Assembly: GCA_009925875.1 (NCBI GenBank)
Contig: RFQD01000017.1
Span: 1 to 12,883 of the forward strand
Length of the DNA: 12,883 bases
DNA from: Microbacteriaceae bacterium
GTDB taxonomy: Bacteria > Actinomycetota > Actinomycetes > Actinomycetales > Microbacteriaceae
Reading direction: 5' to 3'
The position numbers were made by a program, and so were the translations under genes. Of this stretch, positions 1 through 7,291 are shown one piece after another; position 1 is the stretch's first letter, and each line of letters opens with the position of its first letter. The notes under the pieces were generated by a model, which saw only the letters and a program-made list of their open reading frames with translations, had not been told where the DNA came from and searched no databases.

Positions 1-258
1 ATCCGTGGAGCACAGTCCAATGTTGACAACGTTCGCCCCGCGCGCGTTCGCCCCACGGGCAAATGCCCGAGCAAAGTCGGGAGAGGAGTCACGCATATCG
101 TGACCGACAACAACCTCGTGACCGGCGGCACCAATTTCGTCCACAAAACCCGCAGCCAGGGCCTCGATCATCTCAGAAGTGAGAGTTTCCCCCACCACGC
201 CGCGCACGTCATATGCCTTGACAGCACTCGAAAGCAGGGTAGCGGCGTCAGGAGTCAC
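1..258 (-). CDS. manB: Phosphomannomutase/phosphoglucomutase, N-terminal part (cut by left edge)
   Basis: This is the first 86 codons of an alpha-D-phosphohexomutase, which interconverts mannose-6-P and mannose-1-P in the cytoplasm on the way to GDP-mannose. The N-terminus carries the family opening KAYDVRG (about residues 14-20) and the domain I strand VVVGHDMRDSS. The catalytic phosphoserine loop (TASHNP type) would lie further on and is outside the window. The start is a GTG at 258; an in-frame TAG lies 12 nt upstream, so no earlier start is possible. It overlaps the end of the DUF3499 gene by 11 nt, which suggests translational coupling. Together with manA at 6053-7267 it supplies the mannose donor pathway. 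A role on glucose phosphates as well cannot be excluded from this fragment. Confidence 0.9.
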   Translation of the reverse strand, partial: MTPDAATLLSSAVKAYDVRGVVGETLTSEMIEALAAGFVDEIGAAGHEVVVGHDMRDSSPDFARAFARGANARGANVVNIGLCSTD

Positions 259-457
259 CCGACGATTCTACGTGGCGCAAGAGAGTCCATCCGGCGGGCA
301 CCGTGAAGCGCGACGCGTGACGTTCGCACAAGTCATACCCCGCCTGGGCACTCGGTGGCGCTAAGGGACCGATGGCTGCCACCTGCCCGTCGTAATCATA
401 AGTCAGCGTCACGACGGCTTCGGAGGTGCAGGTCGGTGTCGTGCACAAGCGTTTCAT
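248..457 (-). CDS. DUF3499 family small zinc-ribbon-like protein (Rv3258c-like)
   Basis: This 69-residue protein matches the actinobacterial DUF3499 family as I remember it: an N-terminal RLC-x4-C pair, a LTYDYDG strand, a GPLAPP turn and a YDLCERHA segment followed by the PAGWTLLR ending. Cys5, Cys10, Cys44 and His47 could form a zinc site; that is inference. The molecular function is unknown. The family sits next to manB in many actinobacteria, including Rv3258c beside Rv3257c in M. tuberculosis. The ATG at 457 is chosen because family members begin only a few residues before the RLC motif. An upstream in-frame start at 514 would add 19 residues and run into the divergent neighbour. The stop lies inside the manB start region. 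Confidence 0.85.
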   Translation of the reverse strand: MKRLCTTPTCTSEAVVTLTYDYDGQVAAIGPLAPPSAQAGYDLCERHASRFTVPAGWTLLRHVESSGDS

Positions 458-458
458 A

Positions 459-486
459 ATGACAGCAGGATACTCACCCCTAACAT
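459..486 (+). promoter_or_regulatory. Predicted sigma-A-type promoter for the zincin-like gene
   Basis: A -35 candidate ATGACA (459-464) and a -10 candidate TAACAT (481-486) are separated by 16 nt. Transcription would start near 492-494, coinciding with the GTG at 493, so the mRNA may be leaderless. This is motif reading by eye only. Confidence 0.4.
467..472 (-). promoter_or_regulatory. Possible -10 element for DUF3499-manB
   Basis: On the minus strand TATCCT (472 to 467) would place transcription start near 460, next to the ATG at 457, again suggesting a leaderless mRNA. No good -35 is seen. It lies inside the spacer of the opposing promoter. Confidence 0.22.
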
Positions 487-492
487 GGTCTT

Positions 493-933
493 GTGCCTTC
501 ATCCAACGCTTCACGCGAGTCCGTTCCCGTGCGTGGAGCCTGGCGGGATCGTCACGGCCGTGGAATGAGAGCCGCTGTGACGGGTCCGCATCTGCCCGAT
601 GCGCGCAGCCGAGTGGAAACGTTTTACGTCACGGTTGCGCACACAGCGCACTACCTGCGTTCGCTCTGGCCGACCGAGCTCGAGGGTGTTCACTTTGACG
701 TTGCGAGTGGTCCCACGCGAGGTCTCGATGCCAATGCCGTTCCGCGCTGGAGCGTGGATCGAAGCCGCCGTCGAATCGTGCTCTTTCGCCTTCCGATTCA
801 GCGATTGAGTCGGCTACATCGCGACGATGAGTTGCATCGACAAATGGCCATCGAGGGGTGCGTTTTTGCCGCCGTGGCGGAACTCATCGGCAAAGAGCCG
901 TGGGAACTCGGTCCGGAGCGTTTTCGCCACTAG
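493..933 (+). CDS. Zincin-like (metallopeptidase-fold, Rv3259-like) protein, degenerate active site
   Basis: This 146-residue protein resembles the actinobacterial PF06262-type 'metallopeptidase family' found between DUF3499 and whiB2-like genes. Recognisable parts are the DRHGRGMR opening (residues 19-26), the RIVLFRLPIQ strand (94-103) and the last helix with VAELIGKEPWELGP (128-141). True zincins of the fold carry HExxH in this last helix. Here the corresponding stretch reads FAAVAEL, with neither the histidines nor the Glu, so peptidase activity is unlikely. The start is uncertain: GTG 493 fits a leaderless transcript, GTG 529 and ATG 565 are alternatives, and the HGRG motif argues against 565. 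It faces DUF5719 convergently across a 22-nt gap in which I see no strong terminator hairpin. The biological role is unknown. Confidence 0.75.
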   Translation: MPSSNASRESVPVRGAWRDRHGRGMRAAVTGPHLPDARSRVETFYVTVAHTAHYLRSLWPTELEGVHFDVASGPTRGLDANAVPRWSVDRSRRRIVLFRLPIQRLSRLHRDDELHRQMAIEGCVFAAVAELIGKEPWELGPERFRH

Positions 934-955
934 AACCATCACAGGCACATGGCAC

Positions 956-2686
956 CTAGCGCGGATAGACGAGAATGGTCGATCCCAATCGGGAAGGCGG
1001 CCGGACACTCGATGCGCTCGACTCACCCTCACCCGAGTACGTGACGGCTGCCCGAAGCCCCGCATCTGCGTCAAGCCGGTACACCGTGTTCGGAGCAATC
1101 TCGAATGACACCACGCCCCCAGAATCCACCACGATGTTGACGTCGGATTGTCCCTCCGCGTGAACGAGCGCGGAAACCGGTTTTGCGAGCCCGTTGTACA
1201 GAGTCAGCTCGGCAACGGGAGCCGAAGCCACGGCAACGAGTGTCGTCGGGCCGAGTGCCGCAGCGGCCGGGTACCACGTGAAATCCCCACCCGTTTGCAA
1301 AGGCACGAGGTTTGCGGATGATCCGCCCGACGATAACCCCGGGTCGGCGGTCACGCCCTCACCGCCATCGAGAGGAATCCCATCCATGGGTTCGCCCACG
1401 GCGGGCGCGGCGGGAGTCGGAGCTGCGGACGAGGAGCGAGACGGGGACGGCGTCTTCGACGACGAGTTTCCGCTTGCGCCGGGGGTGGGTGTGGCCGAGG
1501 ATGCCACCGGGGTTCGCGCGGGGTTGACACCGGCTCCGACAACAGATCGAACTCCCGCAACCACCGGAGTCGTTCCGGACACAATGACCGTATAGATCCC
1601 GTCGGGCACGTTGTTGAACGGCAGCTGGGCCACGGTTCCCGGAGCGAGCGTGGACTTCACCTGCGTCGTTGTCCCGTCCGTGGCGATGGTCGAGATGACG
1701 ACGTCGCTCGCCTGCGCTGATGTCGCGAGCACACGCACCGCCGGTTCTTCATCGGACGCAACTGCGCCACCTTCCGCATCCGAGAACTGCGCCATGTTCA
1801 CCAGGCGAACGCCCGGAATCACCTGCGTCTTATTGGCGTTTGTGCCCGGCTCGACAAACTCCACACCAGACGGGACGATTGATCGCACGAGCGTTTGCTG
1901 GAGCGTGGCCGCGAGAGATCCTCCCGAAGTCACGACATGCACGACGGGCATGGTGACATCCGGTGCCAGCGACGCGAGGCTGACCACCTGCTCGGAACCC
2001 GCGGGCACGACAACGTCATTCGAGCCGGACGCGGCGACACGACCCTGTTCGCCATAGATCTCGATGTGCGCCGACGCATCCGTGCCCGAACCATTTGCCA
2101 GATGAATGAGAGTGGTTTGACCGAGATTCGTCGCGCCACCAACGAGCCAGCTCTCGGCATCGGGTTCGAGACATCCCGAAGCAGCGAGTCCCGCCATATC
2201 GTCTTGAGCCACGGTTTGAGCTTGGGCACCAGCGAGGAGCGTGGGGGAACCATCCGCCGGAGGGGGCGCACTTACCGCAATGGGAGTGAGACCCTCGCCC
2301 GGAGTGTCGCCGGTCACCGCAAGCGGCGAACGCGTAATCGGCTCCGACGTTGAGGCGTCAACGATGGTCGGGGCTTGAAACGGAACGAACGACGTGGCGT
2401 CACCGTCCCGGGTCTGCACACTCAACAGAGGTCCGGGACACACGCGCGTCGACGTGGCGGCCATCGGACTGACAATGAGTGCCACGGGAACGCCCGCGAG
2501 CACGGGGAACGGGATGACACACAGACCTACCACGACGGCGCCCGCAATTCCCAGTGTCACCAGGGCGGAGAGCGCGGACCGCGTTCGACGCGGCGGCTCC
2601 GACGGTTGACTCGCGGACGCCTGTGCGGGCGGGACAACTTCCGTTGGTTGTCCGGAGACATCTGCCGATTTAGATGTTTGACTCAT
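956..2686 (-). CDS. DUF5719 family membrane-anchored extracytoplasmic protein
   Basis: This 576-residue protein has a short cytoplasmic N-terminus rich in Ser, Pro and Gln, one membrane segment (about 38-60), and a long extracytoplasmic region. Family-like marks are CPGPLL at 83-88 and a second Cys at 172 just before ESWLVGGATNLG (178-189), followed by beta-rich repeats; the two cysteines could form a disulfide. A Ser/Thr/Pro/Ala linker (about 394-430) separates a C-terminal beta-rich segment ending in LGSTILVYPR. No catalytic motif is recognised, so a structural or scaffolding role in envelope glycan assembly is only inferred from context. The start overlaps the end of the upstream glycosyltransferase gene by 17 nt. 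A longer reading from 2737 exists, but the strong ribosome-binding site supports the ATG at 2686. Confidence 0.82.
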   Translation of the reverse strand: MSQTSKSADVSGQPTEVVPPAQASASQPSEPPRRTRSALSALVTLGIAGAVVVGLCVIPFPVLAGVPVALIVSPMAATSTRVCPGPLLSVQTRDGDATSFVPFQAPTIVDASTSEPITRSPLAVTGDTPGEGLTPIAVSAPPPADGSPTLLAGAQAQTVAQDDMAGLAASGCLEPDAESWLVGGATNLGQTTLIHLANGSGTDASAHIEIYGEQGRVAASGSNDVVVPAGSEQVVSLASLAPDVTMPVVHVVTSGGSLAATLQQTLVRSIVPSGVEFVEPGTNANKTQVIPGVRLVNMAQFSDAEGGAVASDEEPAVRVLATSAQASDVVISTIATDGTTTQVKSTLAPGTVAQLPFNNVPDGIYTVIVSGTTPVVAGVRSVVGAGVNPARTPVASSATPTPGASGNSSSKTPSPSRSSSAAPTPAAPAVGEPMDGIPLDGGEGVTADPGLSSGGSSANLVPLQTGGDFTWYPAAAALGPTTLVAVASAPVAELTLYNGLAKPVSALVHAEGQSDVNIVVDSGGVVSFEIAPNTVYRLDADAGLRAAVTYSGEGESSASSVRPPSRLGSTILVYPR

Positions 2687-5573
2687 CGTCACCTCCCAGA
2701 GCATCCGCCGGCATGAGTTCTTCCGTGAGCTCCTCATGTTCGGCGAGCTCGCGTCGCGATGACGCCGCGGGGAGAGTGCCGGTGGGAATCGCCAGCAGAA
2801 GAGTCAACAGGAGCATCGAGATCTGGATTGCCCCGACAATGAATCTCCACGGTTGTGTCGCCGAGGCCGGGTAGAGGTTATCGACGACGGAGGTATCGAG
2901 GTTCGGGATGCGCCACAGCAGACCAACATCGGTTACCCCGACCTGCTCTAACGCCGAGTTGTCGCGCAGTGCCGAGGTTGCCCGAGAATCGGCATCCTGT
3001 GCCTCGGCTGTCACATCTCCCGTCGGTGCAGCCTGGGGAGGGGTCAGTAAAACAAATCCCACACCGAGGGCGCGCAGCGCGTCATTGCTGTCACTTCCGC
3101 TGGATGAGACGAGATTTCCGACGAGGTCCGCAAACTCGGTCAATGATTCGGTTGCCACCGTGTTTGTGGACACCAACGTGGACGTCGACGTGAGAGTGGG
3201 ACCGAGGCCCCGCTGCAATGAGGAATCGATGCCTCCATCCGTCGAGGCAGTCAGCACGATTGTGCCGATGCGAGCGTCGGTCGCTGACAGGGCCGATACG
3301 TAGGCCGGAAACACTCGATCGTCGCTCGCATGAACGACGGTTCGCCCCACGTAGAACGACGACGCAAGGGGCATGGCCAGCACAATCACCGCGAGCATGC
3401 CCGCCACAGCCGGATAAAAACGCATGCGGCGCACAACGGCAAGTCCCGACGCGGATGCGACGACAAGCGCCAGCCACGCCAAACTGACACCATTTCCACT
3501 CCAGGTGGCGATCGGGATGGGGCCGTCGAACGCAAAGCGCACGATGGACGCGCTCACCGCCGTGGCGAGTCCGAGTAACATCACAACCCACGCTCGTTGC
3601 GCTCGCGTGCGCTGTGCAGAAAAGAGCCCGACAATGGCCAACGTCACGAGAGCACCGACGAGAATCGCAACGATCGCACCCGCAACAATGTTGCTCCCCA
3701 GCGGAATCGCGTTGCTCGCATCGAGCCAGCCCCCCAGACCGGGCGACGGAATACCCAGGACGGTGTGCCATGCCGGAATCACGGCGCTCGGAAGCACTAT
3801 TCCCGGGTCGCTCAATAGCGCGAGAGGAGTGGCGCGAAGACATTGAACGATGAGGAGGGGCGCAAACAGTGCGGCTCCGAGAAGCGGGATCGTTGCCAGT
3901 CGTGCCGTTGGACGCCCGTTCAACACGAGCGCTCCCACCCACACGATGAGCAATGCCGGCGCAAGCGATGGGGCACAGGCAGTTACTCCGGCAAACAGGA
4001 GCGACGCTGCCGCGGACGCGGACCACGACCGCGACGCGCGAAGACCCGCGAAACACAACCACGGCAACATGATGTGCGCGAGCACGGCTCCCGGGCGACC
4101 CTCCGTGAGGCCGATGAGGAGTGTGGGCGCCAATCCGTAGGCAACCGCCGCAAAGCTGCGAATCACCGGTCGCTCCGTCAATCGAGCGACGAACATCCAT
4201 GCGCCACAACCGGCCAGGGGAATGGCGGCGAACCAGACCACCACGAGAGAAAAGGAGGGATGCCACCAGGTGAGCGTTCCGAGCAGCGCCATGACCATCG
4301 TGAATGGATCCGCCGGACCCACGAGAGCGGGCGTCCCCGGTCGCCAGCCGAATCCGGTGTGAACCCACATGTCGACGAGTCCATGCCCCACGGGGACAAT
4401 GCCACCACCGCCGAGGGCGGTCGCACCGACAAGCGGAAGCAGAATCGCGAACGACACGGCAGCCAAAAAGCCGACGGTCCAAGCGCCCCCGCCGGAGAAG
4501 AAAAAGAGCGCGCGCTTTTCGCCCTCGCGCAGCAGGCGAAGCTGTTCCCGATAAAGGGCACGTCGACGTCTCACTTCGACACTGGTCAACAAAAGACGTT
4601 GCAGGCTTGACCAGGGCGCCGTGCGTTGCCGGCGGAGTGTGGACCGTGAACGAGATAGCGCGGAAAACGAAAACGCGACGGAAAGGGCCGCAAATAGCTC
4701 ACCGGGCGCAAATCCGGGGCGCTTTGCGAGCAACTGACCCAGCATTCGCACGATCGCCCAGGGCACCAGGGTCAGCCACGTGAGGAACGGCGCAATTCCT
4801 CGGGCGTAGACCATCCGTCGATAGAGTTCGGCTCGACGACGAATTCGGGCATCTCGACGACGCTCCCGATCGTTCGTCACACGTGGTGGAGCGGTGATCC
4901 CATCGCCACTGGTCAACACCGACGCCGAGGGAACGACGGCAACGAGCTGGCCCGTCAGACGTGCCCGAATGCAAAAATCGAGTGCATCGTCAACGTCGGG
5001 CAGTCCGGGGTCAAAACCTCCTACTGTTCGCCATACGGATTCGCGCACCAGCATGCCGTTTGCTCCGACGGCGAGCACATCGCTCATCGTGTCGTACTGG
5101 CCCTGATCAAGTTCGCTATCGACGAGGTTGATCGTCGTACCGAGCGGCGACATTGAAATGCCACATTCCACAATCGTTCCGGGTTTGCCGAGCTCGTATT
5201 CGTCAGCGTCGTATTGCTTGGGTCCCACAATTCCTCTCGAACGGGATACCTCGAGAGCGCCCAGCAGATTCTCGAGCGCCGTCGGCGTCGGTGCACTGTC
5301 TTGACCGAGAAGCCACAGGGCATCCGCCGACAAGGCGGCAACGTTGGTTACCCGAGTCGCACACGCCACGGCCTCGCCAAAGGACACCCGTCCGCCCGTG
5401 GCAACTACCTGAAACGGATGCGCCACCTTCGCATCGATGGCGTCAATTCCGGAAGAACCATTGTCGACGACGATGACGTCGTCGGCGAGCCGGGTTTGAG
5501 CGGTCAGGGCACGCAACGTGGTCGCAAAATGTTCGCCCGCAGATTGGGCGACCAGGATCGCAACTACTCGCAC
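2670..5573 (-). CDS. Glycosyltransferase family 2 domain fused to a polytopic membrane domain
   Basis: This 967-residue protein opens with a cytoplasmic GT2 domain (about 1-235): the nucleotide-binding strand IVVDNGSS (34-41), a metal-site region WLLGQDSAP (87-95), an acceptor-side VGANGMLV (169-176) and GGFDPGLPDVDDALDF (185-200) carrying the likely catalytic acidic cluster. A basic stretch (about 305-353) is followed by roughly ten membrane segments (364-740), an extracytoplasmic loop rich in Ser and Thr (about 741-908), a last membrane helix (909-930) and an acidic tail. The membrane half, with an EGRPGAVLAHIMLPW segment, resembles GT-C-type or polymer-assembly proteins only in outline. 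Sugar and acceptor are unknown; a mannose-containing envelope glycan is a guess from manA/manB. The GTG start lies 3 nt after the whiB stop, in the same frame, and has no ribosome-binding site. Confidence 0.85.
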   Translation of the reverse strand: MRVVAILVAQSAGEHFATTLRALTAQTRLADDVIVVDNGSSGIDAIDAKVAHPFQVVATGGRVSFGEAVACATRVTNVAALSADALWLLGQDSAPTPTALENLLGALEVSRSRGIVGPKQYDADEYELGKPGTIVECGISMSPLGTTINLVDSELDQGQYDTMSDVLAVGANGMLVRESVWRTVGGFDPGLPDVDDALDFCIRARLTGQLVAVVPSASVLTSGDGITAPPRVTNDRERRRDARIRRRAELYRRMVYARGIAPFLTWLTLVPWAIVRMLGQLLAKRPGFAPGELFAALSVAFSFSALSRSRSTLRRQRTAPWSSLQRLLLTSVEVRRRRALYREQLRLLREGEKRALFFFSGGGAWTVGFLAAVSFAILLPLVGATALGGGGIVPVGHGLVDMWVHTGFGWRPGTPALVGPADPFTMVMALLGTLTWWHPSFSLVVVWFAAIPLAGCGAWMFVARLTERPVIRSFAAVAYGLAPTLLIGLTEGRPGAVLAHIMLPWLCFAGLRASRSWSASAAASLLFAGVTACAPSLAPALLIVWVGALVLNGRPTARLATIPLLGAALFAPLLIVQCLRATPLALLSDPGIVLPSAVIPAWHTVLGIPSPGLGGWLDASNAIPLGSNIVAGAIVAILVGALVTLAIVGLFSAQRTRAQRAWVVMLLGLATAVSASIVRFAFDGPIPIATWSGNGVSLAWLALVVASASGLAVVRRMRFYPAVAGMLAVIVLAMPLASSFYVGRTVVHASDDRVFPAYVSALSATDARIGTIVLTASTDGGIDSSLQRGLGPTLTSTSTLVSTNTVATESLTEFADLVGNLVSSSGSDSNDALRALGVGFVLLTPPQAAPTGDVTAEAQDADSRATSALRDNSALEQVGVTDVGLLWRIPNLDTSVVDNLYPASATQPWRFIVGAIQISMLLLTLLLAIPTGTLPAASSRRELAEHEELTEELMPADALGGDDESNI
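2689..2697 (-). promoter_or_regulatory. Ribosome-binding site deciding the DUF5719 start
   Basis: GGGAGGTGA on the minus strand ends 2 nt before the ATG at 2686, with the GGAGGT core about 5 nt from it. It lies inside the last codons of the glycosyltransferase gene and picks this ATG over the in-frame start at 2737. Confidence 0.6.
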
Positions 5574-5576
5574 GTG

Positions 5577-5897
5577 TTAGGCGCGGCGTCGCAGTCGACG
5601 TCGCTCACGCTCGCTGAGACCGCCCCAGATACCGAAGCGTTCGTCGTTCGCGAGCGCATACTCGAGGCACTGTGCGGAGACTTCACACGATTCACAAATT
5701 CGTTTTGCGTCCCGAGTCGAGCCTCCCTTTTCTGGGAAGAATGATTCGGGGTCGGTTTGAGCACAGAGCGCGTCTGTCTGCCACGCCAGCGGATTGTCGT
5801 CCACGTCATCTTCGAAGCGGCGGATTCCGGGGAGTCCGAGGTTGATGGGGTCGACTGCCCAGTTGTCGGGTACTTCTCGACGATATCCAGAGGCCAT
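5577..5897 (-). CDS. whiB: WhiB-family iron-sulfur transcription factor (WhiB2/WhmD type)
   Basis: This 106-residue protein has the four-cysteine Wbl signature C-x22-C-x2-C-x5-C (Cys45, 68, 71, 77 counted from the ATG at 5897), the GIWGG turn and a basic C-terminus of ERERRRLRRRA type. These features define Wbl proteins, which bind a [4Fe-4S] cluster and act with the principal sigma factor. The segment ALCAQTDPESFFPEKGG and the upstream NLGLPGIRR fit the WhiB2/WhmD/WhiB branch, linked to septation and cell division in mycobacteria and Streptomyces. A GTG at 5924 would add nine residues including an extra Cys; neither start has a strong ribosome-binding site, and remembered homologues favour 5897. 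It heads the likely unit whiB-glycosyltransferase-DUF5719, so its product may be made together with envelope enzymes. Confidence 0.93.
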   Translation of the reverse strand: MASGYRREVPDNWAVDPINLGLPGIRRFEDDVDDNPLAWQTDALCAQTDPESFFPEKGGSTRDAKRICESCEVSAQCLEYALANDERFGIWGGLSERERRRLRRRA

Positions 5898-5952
5898 ATC
5901 GCACCATCCGATTTCTGTTCTCACGACACACCACTGCGGCGTTCGATACCTA

Positions 5953-5982
5953 ATTACACCGTTGTGATTCTCTATTCGTCAA
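5953..5982 (-). promoter_or_regulatory. Predicted whiB operon promoter
   Basis: On the minus strand a near-consensus -35 TTGACG (5982 to 5977) is followed after 18 nt by TGTAAT (5958 to 5953). Transcription would begin near 5945, leaving about 48 nt before the ATG at 5897. The long spacer and imperfect -10 suggest that an activator may help. Confidence 0.42.
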
Positions 5983-6005
5983 GTTGAGAAGTAAAAAGTT
6001 CAACT
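5982..6005 (-). repeat. Inverted repeat abutting the whiB -35 element; possible operator
   Basis: AGTTGA (5982-5987) and TCAACT (6000-6005) form a perfect 6-bp inverted repeat with a 12-nt A-rich centre. One arm overlaps the predicted -35 box of whiB by one base. It could be an operator. Alternatively the region is part of a weak manA terminator: the adjacent palindrome CTCGCACACGAG (6004-6015) has only a 4-bp stem, followed in the manA direction by five T after six bases. Confidence 0.28.
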
Positions 6006-6052
6006 CGCACACGAGAATTCGATGTCCTGTGACGGACCAACAAAAAGGTGAA

Positions 6053-7267
6053 TTAATGTCCCGTGAGCGCGAAGAACAACTCGGCATTGCCGTCGATGCG
6101 GAGGGACCGCTCATCCGGGGTCACGAAGAAAGCCCTGCCTCGACTCACCCGCGCTGATTCGAGACGTCCCTGTATGCGCGCATCCCCGCGCACACAAAAA
6201 ACGATGGCCGGACCCTGTGTTTCGAGCTCTAGTCCCGGCAAATCGCCCTCCACGCAGACATGCACGAGTTCGAATTCCGGGACATCCGGGGAAAAGCGCG
6301 TCACGCCGTGCGCCACCGAGTTACCCGGCAAGAGAACTGGGTTCCCGGGTTCAAAAACCCCGATACGCAACAACTCGGGAACATCAATGTGTTTAGTTGT
6401 GAGCCCTCCCCGCAGCACATTGTCACTCGAGGCCATGATCTCCATGCCGAGACCCGACAGATAGGCGTGCAAAACGCCGTGCGGGACAAACAACACATCA
6501 CCGCGCGCAAGCTCGACGCGATTCATGAGCAACGCAACACCAATGCCGGGATCGCCCGGATACGTCGAGCCGAGAAGCAGGACCGTGTTCGCATCGCGCG
6601 CGAGAGAACTTCCCGGAGAGACGGTGTGTGCAACTGCAACGAGTTGCGCCACCAGGTTTTGCGCCGGCACACTCTGCGGCTCGAGCAACAGGGCCAACGC
6701 ATCCCGAACATCACCTTGATGCGCGTCTAGGTGACCCGCCAGCCACTCGATGGCGTCGGTGGACAGTCGTGCAGCTTGTCCGGCGTCAATGAATCCGCGG
6801 AGAACGCTCAGAGTGTGCGAAATGTCGCGAATTCCCCACAGCGCATGAAAACTCTCACTCACGCAGTAAATCAACTCCGGCTTGTGCGAGTCGTCTCGAT
6901 AATTTCGATGCGGAGCGTCGAGAGGTATTCCCTCCGCATTTTCGCGCGCGAAACCACTGCGCGCCTGCTCACGTGAAGGATGAACTTGAATCGACAGTGG
7001 CGTCTCGGCGGCGAGCACTTTCAACAAGAAAGGGAGTTTTTGTCGCTCACCGACCGCAGTTCTCGGGTCCGCCGCAATCCACTCCGCGAGGGTGACCGCA
7101 CCACCGGTGTGAGACGGATTGATAATTCTCGAGGGAGAACCCGGATGCGCGCCCAGCCACAACTCTGCCTGGGGCCCTCCGGTGGGTGCCACTCCACGCA
7201 AATCGGCAATCGCGTGAATCGACCCCCACGCATAGTCGCGCGGAGAATTGTCGATTTCTATGAACAT
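6053..7267 (-). CDS. manA: Mannose-6-phosphate isomerase, class I
   Basis: This 404-residue zinc enzyme interconverts fructose-6-P and mannose-6-P in the cytoplasm, feeding ManB and GDP-mannose. The type I signatures are all present: the N-terminal YAWGS (12-16) and AELWLGAHP (34-42), the metal motif LSIQVHP (Gln94, His96), DDSHKPE (Glu131), the third metal ligand in HGVLHAYL (His267), and SSDNVLRGGLTTKHID (280-295) with the conserved active-site Arg286. Length is usual for bacterial class I enzymes. The ATG at 7267 directly precedes the conserved N-terminus and follows a purine-rich AAGGG. It lies upstream of whiB on the same strand with a 155-nt gap containing a separate promoter, and diverges from the acyl-CoA dehydrogenase gene. 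Confidence 0.95.
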   Translation of the reverse strand: MFIEIDNSPRDYAWGSIHAIADLRGVAPTGGPQAELWLGAHPGSPSRIINPSHTGGAVTLAEWIAADPRTAVGERQKLPFLLKVLAAETPLSIQVHPSREQARSGFARENAEGIPLDAPHRNYRDDSHKPELIYCVSESFHALWGIRDISHTLSVLRGFIDAGQAARLSTDAIEWLAGHLDAHQGDVRDALALLLEPQSVPAQNLVAQLVAVAHTVSPGSSLARDANTVLLLGSTYPGDPGIGVALLMNRVELARGDVLFVPHGVLHAYLSGLGMEIMASSDNVLRGGLTTKHIDVPELLRIGVFEPGNPVLLPGNSVAHGVTRFSPDVPEFELVHVCVEGDLPGLELETQGPAIVFCVRGDARIQGRLESARVSRGRAFFVTPDERSLRIDGNAELFFALTGH

Positions 7268-7291
7268 GAGCGCCCTTCAGCTACCCCGTTT

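Noticed and set aside
934..955. Possible bidirectional terminator between the convergent zincin and DUF5719 genes.
   Set aside because: The 22-nt gap contains a direct repeat of GGCAC, not an inverted repeat, and has no T-run, so no intrinsic terminator can be supported.
1450..1510. Low-complexity tract within DUF5719 that might suggest a repeat array.
   Set aside because: It encodes a Ser/Thr/Pro/Ala linker with irregular codons and no fixed-length DNA repeat unit.
3091..4482. A 463-codon open frame on the minus strand inside the glycosyltransferase gene.
   Set aside because: It is an alternative frame of the same strand, rich in Arg, Ser, Cys and His without recognisable motifs, as expected from GC-rich codon use. 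The overlapping frame encodes clear GT2 motifs and membrane segments.
3843..4610. A 255-codon plus-strand open frame antisense to the glycosyltransferase gene.
   Set aside because: Its composition is extremely rich in Arg, Gly, Glu and His, with no domain, and it mirrors the membrane-protein codons on the other strand.
5917..5927. A GACAC pentamer between the whiB promoter and start codon, reminiscent of a WhiA site.
   Set aside because: A single 5-base match is expected often by chance, and no supporting second copy or spacing pattern was seen.
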